From the NCBI GenBank assembly GCA_029706075.1, contig JAINUG010000047.1, forward strand, positions 2,612,675 to 2,676,674: a stretch of 64,000 bases of DNA. Direction: 5' to 3'. A model generated the notes under the pieces. That model saw only the letters and a program-made list of their open reading frames with translations. It was not told where the DNA came from and did no database searches. Below, piece after piece: positions 11,000 through 23,299 of this stretch (positions within the stretch are counted from its first letter, which is position 1; each line of letters begins with the position of its first letter). A program made the position numbers and the translations under genes. This DNA comes from Aldrovandia affinis. Taxonomy: Eukaryota; Chordata; Actinopteri; Notacanthiformes; Halosauridae.

Positions 11000-11586
11000 T
11001 GGTCGTCTGGTGGCAGACGAGGTGAGCAACTCACACCATTTCCGAATGACTTGCAGATGCTTTTACAGGAGATGTATGGAGCCTGGGAAATCTGGTTCCC
11101 AGCAGCCTGCAGTCCCACACCTGACTACCAGCTGAACCACGTAAAGCCATGAGAAGTGCCGGTGGTTTATGGCAATCTGGGGAGCTATTTAAAGGACTGT
11201 TTTGTGTCACATTAGGTGGTTGAGTAGGGTGGAGTATTGAAGAGTGATGAGTGAGAGAGTATAAGAGTATAAGAGAATTGTTTTTGGATTGCTGTTAGTA
11301 TTTGACTTGGATTGTTTTGAGGACCCCGTTTTGTGTATCGACAATTGGATTGTTTGAGGAACTGAATTGGAGTTTAACAGTGGATTACGGACAAAGGCAA
11401 AGAGAAGGATTGTGGACTGTATGTGTTTGTTTTTTTACGATTACCCCACCCTTTTATGTGTTTTTGTCAAGAATTAGTTAATAAAATGATCGTTTTGTTT
11501 TGGAATACTGCCTCCTCCGGATTATTCGAATGCCTACACCCTCTGAAAAGGTCCTTGAGTGTCACCCCACCCCAAGTGGCACTACA
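11000..11586 (+). repeat. LTR, family B (copy 1 of 3)
   Basis: The sequence matches the solo LTR at 39164-39752 block by block: 'cccagcagcc', 'ctatttaaagg' (TATA-like, 11184-11194), 'ggattgtttgagga', 'attaccccacccttttatgtg', 'gtcaagaattagttaataaaa' (poly-A signal), 'atactgcctcctcc' and the 'cactaca' end at 11586. The left edge is approximate. Confidence 0.7.
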
Positions 11587-11593
11587 ATATATA

Positions 11594-13184
11594 CACTACC
11601 AGTCAAAAGTTTTAGAACACCCCCATTTTTCCAGTTTTTACAGAAATGTAAGCAGTTCAAATCCAGTGAATAACCTGACATGGTACAAAGCTAAGTGCTA
11701 AACTGCCAGAAGTTTTTTTTTAAAGTTTAGGTTACCAAAAACTGACAAATAATGTACATTTCTGAGTTATAAAAAAAGCCCTTTTCAGGGAACAAGTAAT
11801 GGGTTAACATCTTACAGCTGTTCTGCAGCAATGGAAGTAAATTAAGCCTTGAGAGTTGATGCAAACAATTCCTTCCAGTGTCCCAACTTTTGTTGATTAC
11901 TTACAAACCCTCTGTCTCTATAATAGCAGTGTTGGAACAGGCTGTGTTACTACAGTACACCCTCTGAAGCATTATTTGGACAATATTGCACTGCAGGAAG
12001 TAGTATATTGCTATCATAATGGCAAGAAAAAGTCCATTAACAAAAGAAGACAGACAGACCATTATAACCCTTAAAAGTGTAGGTCTTTCCTTTAGAGAAA
12101 TTGCAAAGAAGGTTTGTGAGTACAGTTTCCTACACCATCAAAGGGCACTTGGAAACTGGAGGACACTCTGACAGGAAGAGGTCTGGCAGACCCAAAGCCA
12201 CAACAAAATCAGAAGACAAGTTTCTGAGAGTCAGCAGCTTGTGTGATAGGCAGCTCACAGGACAACAGCTTCAAGCACAACTTAACACTGGTCGAAATAA
12301 GGAAGTCTCAGTTTAAACTGTGAAGAGAAGACTTTGAACTAAAGGTTTAAGTGGTTGAGAGGTCGAGTGGCAGTAAGAAAGCCATTGCTAAGATGGCAAA
12401 ATAAGAAAAAGGCTTGCCTGGGCCATGAAGCATCGCCAGTGGACTACTGAAGACTGGAAGAAGGTCTTATGGACCGATGAATCAAAATGTGAAATCTTCG
12501 GTTCATCACGCAGGGTTTTTGTACGCCGCCGAGTAGGCGAAAGGATGGTTCCTCAGTGTGTGACACCAACTGTCAAACATGGAGGAGGAAGCGTGATGGT
12601 CTGGGGCTCTGCTGGATCCAGAGTCGGCGACATGCACAGAGTGACTGGCACCCTGAACCAAAAGGGCTACCACAGCATTTTGCAGAGCCATGCAATATCC
12701 TCTGGTCTATGCCTAGTTGGTCAGGTGTTCATCCTATAGCAAGACAATGACCCAAAACATACCTCCAGGCTATGTCAGAACTACCTTAGAAGAAAAGAAC
12801 AAGACGGTAGGCTTCAAATCATGGAATGGCCAGCACAGTCTCCAGACTTCGAGCTGGTTTGGCATGAACTGGACAGAAGGGTGAAAGCAAAGCAACCTAC
12901 AAGTGCAACACATTTGTGGGAACGTCTGCAACAGTGTTGGGAAGAACTTTCCGAACAATATTTGATTTCCATTGTAGAAAGAATGCCACGAGTGTGTTCG
13001 GCAAAAGGTGGCTACTTTGATGAGTCAAAAATTTAGACAAAATGATTCCGTGATTTATTTTTTATCTCCAATTGTTTATTTGCTTTATATGCTTTAATTT
13101 CTGAGTACATTGAAACATTAAACCGCGTAAATTTCAATAAAAACTGGAAAAATTGAGGTGTTCTAAAACATTTTACTGGTAGTG
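11594..13184 (+). mobile_element. Tc1-like transposon (CACTACCAGTCAAAAG ends)
   Basis: The left TIR starts at 11594 after TA (cactaccagtcaaaagtttt), and the right TIR ends at 13184 (aaaacattttactggtagtg). The pair matches over about 27 bp with a few changes. The right flank no longer reads TA. The element is about 1.6 kb, the usual size for Tc1 elements, and inserted a few bases beyond the LTR at 11000-11586. Confidence 0.9.
12019..13036 (+). pseudogene. Tc1-like transposase, inactivated
   Basis: The gene starts at the ATG at 12019 (MARKSPLTKEDRQ) with a helix-turn-helix region (SFREIAKKV) but shifts frame near 12110. The second paired-like HTH and GRPK motif lie at 12101-12316. The catalytic domain has WTDESKCEIFGS (first Asp) and HGGGSVMVWG at 12425-12739, then QDNDPKHTS (second Asp) after a stop, and the third-residue region at about 12830-12870, where SPDFELVWHELD has lost three residues compared with the usual NPIE context. 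It reads to a stop at 13034-13036. Several frameshifts make it dead. Confidence 0.88.
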
Positions 13185-15703
13185 TGCATATATATATATA
13201 TATATGTGTATGTATGTATATGATGCTCATGCTTCATTTGATTTGTCTATTTCCCATTGTGTGTCAAGTGATCTCTAGGTGGCCGCTCTCTTGTCAGTAC
13301 CCCCATTGGTTTTCCATCTTTGTTCTTGAGTACAAAGAATTGTTTCTACATCTCCATAATTTTCAATGGCCTTTCAGCATAATTGGGTGAGCACTCTAAT
13401 ATTTAGTGCCACACTGAGAGGTGCAGCTTGAAAGGAACGCATTTGAAAGCAAAAGGCCAATCACCACCAGCAAGGTGGTGTCAAATGCAACCAAACGACG
13501 GCCGTAGCTCTGATCCAATAGCTGTGCAGCGGCACTGTTCCATTATCTGCTCCTTTTAAGCTTGACCAGCATGGAAGTATGTAATTGGAGGCAGTTTCAT
13601 TTATTATCCCAATAGGAGGTAACAGATAGTCATTTTAGGGTTTTGGATGAAGAAGGCCCAGGCAATCTATTGAAGTAACAAGAAATAAATAATATGGTTG
13701 TTATACATTTTTTGTGTTTTTATGTAATCAATCTTTTGAAAAAAGCGACTTTGATGCATTCACAGGTAAACCAGGGGGGTGTGTGATACCATGGAAATTG
13801 AATTTTTATGTACCACCATCAAAGCTGTTCTGTCTTTCTGTGGATTGCGGAAACAAGTGGTGTCCATTGTCACTGCCATATCAAATTGTTTAAGGACTTT
13901 TCACGATTGTGGTAATTTTACCAATAGTCAAACAGATCAATACGATTGCACCAGAATCTATTTTTATTATAAATACACATACTCACACCTACACACATGC
14001 AGAAACATACATAATCAGCATATAATCAAAGTCCAGTGATCAGTATGTGATCAACCGGTCTTCAAACAAATACCCAATACAAAATTATTTATGCTTGCAG
14101 TGAGTTTCAATTTGATGAATTGGGGATTGTTTTGATGCATTTGAGACATGAAATGCAAGCATGCATTTACCAATTTTTTAATGTAGATATTTAAGTGGAA
14201 AGGAGGAAAGAGAAGATTTTTCAGGCAAGGTTGTGATAGATGTGTTACTATGAGGTGGTGGTACAGTACAGATGACCGGTAAAACATGAAACCACAGGTG
14301 CTGGGTCTGCATGTTCCCCCCCTTTTCACAGTAACTTCAGGTTTCCTGTTTGAGACAGACATGTAAGGGCTGGTTTAAAACATGTAGCTTTGCTTATAGA
14401 CTTGTCAGGCTTTTCATTAGCCAACATGAAAAGAGGAACGAGTGGATTTTCCTAACTTGCAAGATTACGTGAATTAAGGATAGATGTGTTTGCCGTTAAG
14501 TCAACCAAGGCTTCAGTCCCTCTTAAAACCCCATTAAAAGAATAATAACAAGCCCCACTTGGGTGGCAAACAGACAGGACAGGTAGGAATGGATGGGAAA
14601 CTGGCATTTTAGGAGTTTTATAGTCATAGAACATCATGTTTTTTTCTAGTACGGAAAGTTATTTTTGATGTGCTGCTGTAATAACAGTATGCTGCCCCCA
14701 TGGTCTCATGATCTCTCTTGTAAAAAATATTTTTATCAGAACTTACAAGTACTTACCTGGTTAAATAAAGGTTCATTCAAAAAAGAAATAACAGAAATGT
14801 GACGATTGAGTGATTACACTCAAGTAATTTATACAGTAGCCCTGAGACAGCTGAGAGTCAGAGCTACTCCAATGCAGGCTGAATATGGAAGATGTGGGCA
14901 GTGAAAGGAGGAGGGGACTTGCTGATTCCTATGACAATAGGCAGCTCATTCAACATGGACGAGACTGTGAATGGGCCACTGGCATGTAACCTCAGAGCAA
15001 TGGGGTGGGAGTTCAGGGGGGACATGTACAACATTGTGCAGAGCATCCTGTCCTTCCAAAAATCCCAAAGCTGGATCTTTCAGACTGGCCATCTATTTAT
15101 TCCCCAGACTAAATATATTCTCCCCTCTCCACTTTAGCTGATGTGTGGTGAGAGTTCTGGTGGAAAATGTCTGCTGTGCATCGCCCAAGTGGAAAATATG
15201 TCTGCTGTGCATCGCCCAAGTGCCCAAGTGGCTGTAGGGGCTGTCCTTCTAGAAATTAGAATTCTAATATGGTTGATGCCACAATGTAAGGCTTGTTAAT
15301 TCTTCACATGGTAGCAGCCAAAAATACAAGTATTCTCATAGTATCAGTCTCATCAATTTTAGTATATCAGTCTCATAAAATATACATTTGGATTTCCTAT
15401 TAATAATTAAATTAATAATTACAATTAAATTACAATATTAGTAGTTAATTACTCTTAATCAAATCACAACATTACACCTTTAGTTAATACCAAATTAATC
15501 ATATTAATGACCTAACTAAGGGGTTGAAGGCATCAGGGAGTTCTAATCAGCAGAGGTTAGCTCAATTCAATACTAGTGTAACATTAAGATAGATGACCCT
15601 GTAAGAAAATATGACATTTATTGAACAGAAAGTATCAAACTAGAAAGGCTCAATTCAATACATCAATACAAAACAACTATCTGCGTGTGAATGCATATGT
15701 GTA
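13185..15703. other. intergenic; short TA repeat and a LINE/SINE-like tail
   Basis: A (TA)n run lies at about 13188-13206. The segment near 14740-14785 (cttacctggttaaataaaggt) resembles a 3' tail common on fish retroposons. At 15165-15225 a unit of about 34 bp (tctgctgtgcatcgcccaag) occurs twice. No gene is visible. Confidence 0.4.
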
Positions 15704-15768
15704 TCTGTGTGTGTGTGTGTGTGTGTGTGTGTAGGGGGCATGTGTGTGTGTGTGTGTGTGTGTGTGTA
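15704..15768. repeat. (GT)n microsatellite, interrupted
   Basis: Two GT runs (about 15706-15732 and 15740-15767) are separated by 'agggggca'. Confidence 0.95.
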
Positions 15769-17554
15769 CATGCAATCTATCTGGATCTATGTATGGTGTA
15801 TTTTACTACTAACACAGGCAGTTAATGAGCAGCTATGCCAGCTACAAAAGCAATGATAAACACAGTGTCATGAACCATGATACATTTTACAACAGTTCGT
15901 ACATTCAGTCATGAATATAAACGGTCCATTGCTAAGCTATGCTATGCCTAGTTGTTACAGCCTTACTGTGTGTTGTTTTCTCCATGGTCAGCAGGGTTCG
16001 ATGCATGCCACGCTCGGAAGAGATGTGGGAAGTCCAGTCACCAAGTCTTCAATGAGTCTGATGTTTCCTTGCGGTGTCTCTCGCAACTGTTCATGGTTGC
16101 CATGATGTTTCTGGCTCCTTTTCCAGGGCGCAGAGTTAATTGTCGGAGATGAGTCTTGAGGAAGAGAGCTGGCCACTTCTGTACCACTCAAATGTCCGAT
16201 ATTGCTAGCAGTATCCTTTCACAGCTCTTCACAAATTAGCGTTGTTTGCAGCTATATTCTTGGAGATATCGCTCTGTTGTGTTCCGCTGCTGTTCAGATA
16301 ATTTTTCTCTCACACGCTCCACTTAACAACTTATCTCGATGCATGTCTTCACGCGGCCTCTCATTTGAGGTGCTGGTGAGACCGAGAACAGCGCTATGAG
16401 GTGCTGGTGATAGAGAGAATAAGGAATAGAGAGAAAAAATGGCGATTGTGCTTTGGTTTTATTAGTTGCGAGTTCTGTATTTACGGTTTACAGTATCCTA
16501 TGGGAAGGTTACAATGAGTTACACAAAGGGGCATTCCTTTGCTCTAATTTCCTGTAGGTCATGTTTCAAGCCTTTGCAGGCAAGCGCTTGTGGATGTCTT
16601 TTGATGAAAAACGTTAAGCACACAAAATTACATGATATATACATACATATACTGTAATTTTATGTGGAATATGCAGTCCCTACATGGCATAGTGGGGGTG
16701 CTTGGGGTGATCCCATCTGTCATGCAACCCACAACAACTATAAATATGTCAGCATGCAAAAATAAGAGTCATAATTTTTTCTGGTTTCAGAAAAATAGTT
16801 TTTGGTCTGCAGTCAGGTATCTATAACTTAGCTAACAGGCTAGGTCAGAAAACTGTTAGCTAGCTATGATGGCTGCCTAAGGGTCCAGTTTCATGTGGAC
16901 AGCTAGCCAGCCAGAATTTCCATATGTGCTGGTTAACAAGCTAACCATATTGATTCACTTGGAATCTTTGCATTTATTGCATTTAGCTCCTTCCTTGGAT
17001 TAATAGTCTTGACTTGATAGCCGGGCTAATAGCTAGCTTGACAGCTTCTTCACACACCCTGTGCTAATGAATGTTAGCTAACTATAATAGCAATGCCTAT
17101 AACAGTTACCCCTAGGCTATAGTCCTTCTATATATTTGCAGCTGTATCATTTTCACATCAGCAATATGACTGAAGTTTTTTATTAAGGTGTTCAGTGAAA
17201 ATCACGGGTTCAAGGTAAGCCCCCCATAATTCCTGGTTGTGTGTCTGAATATAGCAATATATCTACAAATGAAAACGTTTCTGTAATCAGTCTCATCATA
17301 GCCTTTTGTTGACTGTCCAGAATATTTATCTTAGATAATTTTTTGCTTAAGTTATTGTTCTTGTTGACACATCACACTCACTTAGACTATCATCAGAATT
17401 TAAATTTTTTATGACATGGCATGACTTGGATATTTTTGTTAAATTAAGAAACATTACGCTAGCTACATAATTGCCTACCTGTTACTGAAATTATTTTGAT
17501 GATTCTCCATGTATCGTCGGTACAGTGCAGGTTTTGTTCCTTTGCGGTAGGTGG
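15769..17554. other. intergenic, no gene seen
   Basis: No coding region or transposon boundary recognised. The 16840-17100 part is rich in 'gctagc/gttagc' words common in fish non-coding DNA. Confidence 0.4.
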
Positions 17555-17917
17555 AGGTTGCGGGAGGACCGGGAGGCTAAAATAAAACAGAACCTCTTCG
17601 TCTGTCGCCCTCACGGGTTCGGGACAAAAGCAATAAACTGAAAATAACAAACCAAATTAAACAATATAGAACTGACATTTTCAGTTCCCGTTCGATACTT
17701 TTACTTTTCTTTCTCTCTTTATTTATTTCGCTCCTCAGTCTCTAATGCCTTCTCCTTCCTGGTTCTAGCCACCTACTGAAGAGAGCAGAGCAGTTTTAAG
17801 CACACAGGTGTAATTGTCAAACCCTGGACTGGTGTGTGCGCTGGCTGCTCTGCCAGTAGGCGTGGCCGCTAATCGCTCTGATTAGCTGCCGAGACCGATG
17901 CCTTCCACACACACATT
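17555..17917 (-). repeat. LTR fragment of Gypsy lineage A, inverted
   Basis: The reverse complement matches the LTR at 1331-1804: 'ggaaggcatcggtctcggcagc', 'aatcagagcgattagcggcc', 'gcctactggcagagcagcca', 'cttaaaactgctctgctctc' and 'tttgtcccgaacccgtgagg'. The distal end corresponding to TGTGACA is missing. No internal region accompanies it. Confidence 0.85.
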
Positions 17918-17929
17918 CTAGGGTATGAA

Positions 17930-20620
17930 AGGTGATATGGTACAAATAGAAACTATTTTAGTTAGATGGATGGTGATGAATATGAGTCATGTGTGACGTT
18001 GGCATCATTTTGCTAGGGATGATCAACATGGAGCAGATATTTTTCACCCTAGCAGGTTTTTATCCATTTTTATCAATTTGTATTCATTTTAAACAACATG
18101 AAAAATGTCAGCCAAAGAATAAAAATGGAGAGGTCATGACCTTGGTGTCCTCAATGGTAGTTACGGCCATCGTTTGGAGTGTGGTTGAGGGCATAGTCAA
18201 TGAACATCAGAGACAATGCCTATCGTCCTATGCATTCTTTTATTAAATATATATTATTTTCTATTCATGTTTTGTTTAGCAGACACGCTTAAGCATTATC
18301 CGTGTATACCACTGGATACCTATGCAGTTTTGATTGGCTGAGGTTTCTCAATACTTTCTCAAGGTTACAACAGCATTAGGACACAACCCCTCAAACCCAG
18401 CCCTCAGGTTTGAGGCCCAGCTCCTACCCTCTACTGCCCATTACTGCTCACTCAGTAACCTTGAAGTTAGGTCGGCACTGGTTTAATTTTCTGTAGCGAT
18501 GTTCGCACAGTGGTCAATCTTTTGTCACCTGAATTCCCCAGTGGGTCCTGCCCTGGGGTTATTCTGCAAAAAAACTAAAACATTTTTCATCTCCAAATTC
18601 TTCCATTTAAAATGATATTAACCTGAGTCACTTGGGGAACATATCCCACAAATAGGTGTACTGCTCTTAGTAGGATTGATTATTATAATCACATGCAATT
18701 TTAGTGTAGTACATAATTGCTATCCTGGGTCCCCTGAGGATTGGCCTTTTTTTCACTCACTAATTCTTTCTTTGCTAAATAATTAAATTACTTCTGTTCC
18801 CTCTGGTGCACAATCTAGGCTTTTGTTTAATTTATTGTAAATAAAGTTAAGACTCACATGTAAAACTCTCTAAGAAATCATTGCACATCTGAAGAAAATG
18901 TGTAGTATAATATTTTGCTGTGTGAGCACAGAATTATGATGGGGAGGAGCACAGAAAAGTTGTTGTTTCTGTGACTGACCTCTCTCTTTGGATGAATACA
19001 TTTTGAATTAATTTAAATTAATACAGAAAATGTGGGGAAACCAACAAAATTGATATACAAAATGGTTAGATCCTTCATGAATCGCTTGGATTTAAAAATG
19101 AAATCATGATATTATTTATTTTACACATTTTTATCAGATTTTTTCCCCAATCATTAAATTATTGGAAATGAAAGGATGTTTCAGTAATGTAGGGCAGTTT
19201 CTACTCTGCTACCAATGACTCAATTGTAAATGCTACAGAGACAACATAATGCACCAATAGGCTTCACCACTGTGTTAAATATGCTGTGAGTCATCTCTGA
19301 ACTGCAGTCGGTGCTCTAAAAATGTAACAAAGCAACAAACTTTACATCTACTGCATTTCATGTTATTACACACCAGATAATGATGGCACTATTGCATGAT
19401 ATCACACCAAGATGGATACTTTCTGTTTCAAGGTCACTTCCTATACTTTGTCTAGTAAAATTTTTGGCACTTTGAAAAGCTCATTTCAATGATAACAGCA
19501 GTTAGGAAGGTTTATCTTAGGGGATAGAGAGCAAAGCCACAAGAGCATTTATCAAAATCACAGGAAGTGGGTGTTCTTATAAGAAAGGAACTTTAACCAA
19601 CCACTTCCTGTTGAAGTGGGAAACATTTGATGGTGTGACATGGTGTACAGCAAACAAGAGAATGAAAAAAGGTATCAAAAAGGAAGTGTGGACTGAGACT
19701 CTTCTTGCTTAGTAATAATGTGGCAAAAACACCAAGCTACAAGCCATTAGTTAATTCTGCATCTATTTTTATTTATTCAAATTGTCCAAGGCCTAGTGAA
19801 TAATGTAGTAAAAATATATATGATTGTATGTAAGATATGTAAAATGTAATAACTACTTCTACTGGTCTTCATTCAGAACCTTTCTGTAATTAAGGTTTAT
19901 GCAAATGACATGGATTGCACACTACAGCTAGAGGTTTTACAAGGTCCATGCAAGCTGAATCATAATTTTATGTTTTATGATGACTCAAGACTAATATTTT
20001 ATCCACTACATTATTTCAGCCGTGTTTTATCCAAGCACAGTACTACCAAGTAATCCTACTCCAAAGAGAAAGGAATTCAGGGCTATAAACTGAAAATTTG
20101 GAATGCTTCTGAAGAATGTGTTGGCCAAACCAACATTTATTCTGATTCCTTTAATCTCATGACTAAAAGCATTTTTCAAGGTCACAAACCAGACAGCGTA
20201 ATATATTTAAAGAGGAGTCCCACACATTTATCTTCTCCTCTTGACTCAGAAGTTGTCCTTCTCACTGTACGGCAAAAATGTTCTGCATTATTTTCACACG
20301 ACTATGGCCAAGCTTACATCACATCTGTCTGAAGCACGCACAGCTACTGTGCAAGCAATGTGAATCTGCTTCTACTCTGTGGCTGCAGTTTGGGTAGTAG
20401 TTGGACCACATCAGATATCCCCAAGGTGACACAGTGTCTTGACCTCCACTGATCTCTGAACAGCTTTCTATACTTGTGTCTTTAAAAAATATTTTCCACT
20501 TAGATATTTATTTTGGTCACATGTCATTAAAACACTATAAAGAATGTATTATATTGATATTTATATATTTATTCTGGATTTTGTGAAAAATGTATTATAA
20601 ATGTTTTATATATACTGTAT
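17930..20620. other. intergenic, no feature seen
   Basis: AT-rich non-coding sequence. No exon, repeat boundary or RNA gene could be supported. Confidence 0.4.
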
Positions 20621-20624
20621 AGAT

Positions 20625-20755
20625 ATGCCCTGTGATGGATTGGCGACCTGTCCAGGGTATATTCCTGCCTCTCGCCCAATGTCTGCTGGGATAGGCTCCA
20701 GCTCCCCTGTGACCCTGACCAGGAATAAGCAGGTTAGATAATGAATGAGTGAGGA
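20625..20755 (+). repeat. teleost retroposon 3' tail
   Basis: The segment from 'ccctgtgatggattggcgac' through 'tgctgggataggctccag' to 'gcaggttagataatgaatga' is a sequence found as the 3' end of many fish LINE/SINE copies. Only the tail is present here. TA-rich runs flank it on both sides. Confidence 0.6.
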
Positions 20756-20829
20756 TATATATACTGTATATATAGAACATAAGCACAACTAGAACAAGAA
20801 GAAGAACCAAAAGAGAAATCAATGCTCTG

Positions 20830-22217
20830 CAAACGTCTTATCTTATTCAGACAACTTCACAACCAATGAGAAAACAGTTTTCCATGAGGGGGGTTATAGT
20901 GGTGTGGGTCAGAGGTTACTCAGATATCTGATACCGTGCATATGAACTGTGCCATGAGCTCTACTCTGTACAACTTCCGTTCTTCACTGAGCCAGCATCC
21001 ATAACTCATGGTCTCTGTGAGGGTTAAAAAAAGGAAGCACTAAAGTGTATGTCGAAACTTTCTCCTCCTGTTTATCCTTCTCTGTCTCTTGAAGTTGATT
21101 TATGGGGTTCTGTTACTGGAGTCCACACCTAAGAAAAAGATGCACCTCCTTCAAAACATTCTCATCTTTGTGCAAAAACAGGAAGTCAGTGAAGGGTCAT
21201 TTGAGGTCAGCGTATTCACAAGCAAAAAAATATATAACACATGAATGGCTGATCCTTGGAACAAATTAAACATCTTTCTGTTGCTGTTTCCTAATGTTAC
21301 TGAGATAACTTTTTCATGTTTATACAGTACTAGAGTCACCTTGTATAATATTTATTTGGAATCAACCTTTGGAATGAGACTGTTATTTATGTTGCCTAAC
21401 CTAATATATTTTTCAAACTTTTGACTGTAAACGCAGTATTTTTGTGTTTTTATAATTTATGTGAAAAATTGTATTTTAGTAGCCCAATGCAACCCTTTGG
21501 ACCCTTTTGGTTCTAATTATAAAGAACTGCCATATTGTGGTGATCTCATCAGTAACTGCCATAGAAGAGTAACAGTTTAGCACACACAGTAGCTGGTGAA
21601 GGAAGGGCACAACCTGGGATGAAAGGAAGAATTGCAATTTGCCACACTGGATTCATGAATTAATTTCACATTCCCATCTGTGAGCCTACATCTGCGCATC
21701 TTTCGGGAGAACTAATATGATCGTGGAAGAGAGGACGAGGGGGGACTTACAGAACAAAGAGCTGAATTTATTTTCCCGCATATTATTCAAAATGGATCAT
21801 AGGTGATACTAATCCTGACTTGTGCCCTGATGGAAGGCACCTTAAATGGAACCAAGTAGATGAAATTTGAGAGTAAGGTTATGCAAGCTGTCAGGACACA
21901 TTCTGTCTGAAGCGCTAAATACGCCAGACTCACCAGGAGGCCATCATAACAAAAATGGGAAAAATGCCTTTTTGGCATGAATTGCTTATGTCTGAAAGAT
22001 TTAGCAATCAGAAATGGGGGGTTGGGGCTTGTTCTTTTTTTGTGTGGTTTTTATTTTTGGTTAGAGTTTGGAAAAATAGATGAGAGCAAATCTCTGTCTA
22101 CTTTATGTAGTGGTATTGTAAATATTGTTATTCATTTTTCAAGTCTCAATTAGATTCCCTTTCCAAATTCTTAGGGGCAACACTGAGTTAATTCCTTTGG
22201 AATAATGGTTGATAAGC
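20830..22217. other. intergenic, no feature seen
   Basis: No coding or repeat structure recognised in this stretch. Confidence 0.4.
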
Positions 22218-22225
22218 CATTAGAA

Positions 22226-22507
22226 CAGTGTTTCTCAATGCTGGCTGTGGGGACCAACTGTGTGCACTAAATCTGGCTTTTATTCCAATTAACCCTATGC
22301 TAATACTAATCAGTATAGGAGGGAACACCTTCATTTTTATATATGTATTTGAATAAATACATCTCTACAATTTACAAAGGATAGGCAATCGCTCTAAAGA
22401 AATGCCTAATGTAGATCAGTATTGAGTTAACAGATCAATCGTGCCTCATTAATTAGGCAGTCCCTGGACACACAATAGTTATTCAGAACAAAGGCTGAGA
22501 GACGTTG
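22226..22507. mobile_element. non-autonomous hAT MITE, 282 bp
   Basis: The element is flanked by a perfect 8-bp direct repeat CATTAGAA (22218-22225 and 22508-22515), the target-site length of hAT transposons. Its ends CAGTGTTTCTCA and (reverse complement) CAACGTCTCTCA match at 9 of 12 positions, and all three differences are transitions. It has no coding capacity. Confidence 0.8.
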
Positions 22508-22555
22508 CATTAGAAGAATGCATTATTACAAATTATTTGTATGTATTTTAAACGT

Positions 22556-23225
22556 TGTGGCAGCCGTTCATCATAATAAAAACATTTTATCATTACATTT
22601 TGATGTTTGACAATTCGGTGATTGAGGGAACAGGGACCCAGTGGCAGACCAGGATTAGGCTGGCTCAAGCAAAGATTCCCAGAGTTAAGTTGGGAAGTCC
22701 GGGAAATCCGGTAGTCAAAAGGAGTCAAAGATCAAAACCAAATAATCTGCAAACAAACAAAATCCCAAACAGAAGGGGTGTTAATAACAACAAACTCTGG
22801 CTTACAAACAATCAGAGCAGATAAAGATGGCCTGTACAAGGAACTCAAACAGAGAACACGATTTAGGGAAAGGGCAAGCGTTGGTGAGTGGAGGACACAA
22901 TTACCTGGAAGAGAGAGCATTTATTGGGATTGACTACCTGGCTTGATTTTTGGACTGTTTTTGGATAACCCCTGTGTGTACCGACTTTGGATTTACTGAG
23001 GAACTACCTGGCTTGATTTTTGGACTTTTGGAAACCCCCGGACAATTTACTGAGGAACTACACGATTACGGATTACGGACTTGTTTTGCTGGCTTTCCCC
23101 CCTACCCTTTTTGTGTTGATTCCCTTAAATAAACGAAGTAGCCTATTCCGATTTATATCGTTGTATGGTAATTTTATTATTATTCATTGGCTGCGTTGTA
23201 CACCAACACCCCTGATCCTGCCACA
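22556..23225 (+). repeat. 5' LTR of the Gmr1-like element (670 bp)
   Basis: It begins TGTGGCAGCCG and ends CCTGCCACA. From about 22815 it runs parallel to the 3' LTR ('cagataaaga', 'attgggattgactacctggc', 'ttgttttgctggctttcccc', 'taaataaacgaagta' poly-A signal, 'atatcgttgtatggtaattt'). The first about 250 bp differ strongly: only short blocks such as 'cggtgattgaggg' and 'gggaagtccggg' are shared, and extra sequence makes it about 160 bp longer than the 3' LTR. Confidence 0.88.
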
Positions 23226-23227
23226 TT

Positions 23228-23245
23228 TGGTGGAGAATGCGGGCA
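23228..23245 (+). promoter_or_regulatory. primer-binding site
   Basis: TGGTGGAGAATGCGGGCA starts two bases after the 5' LTR, and the TGG start is complementary to a tRNA CCA end. I could not match the remaining bases to a specific vertebrate tRNA from memory. Confidence 0.65.
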
Positions 23246-23299
23246 GGCATCGGTGCCTAAATAGCCAACTGAAAAATAATTAAATTGATACAGCGAAAA

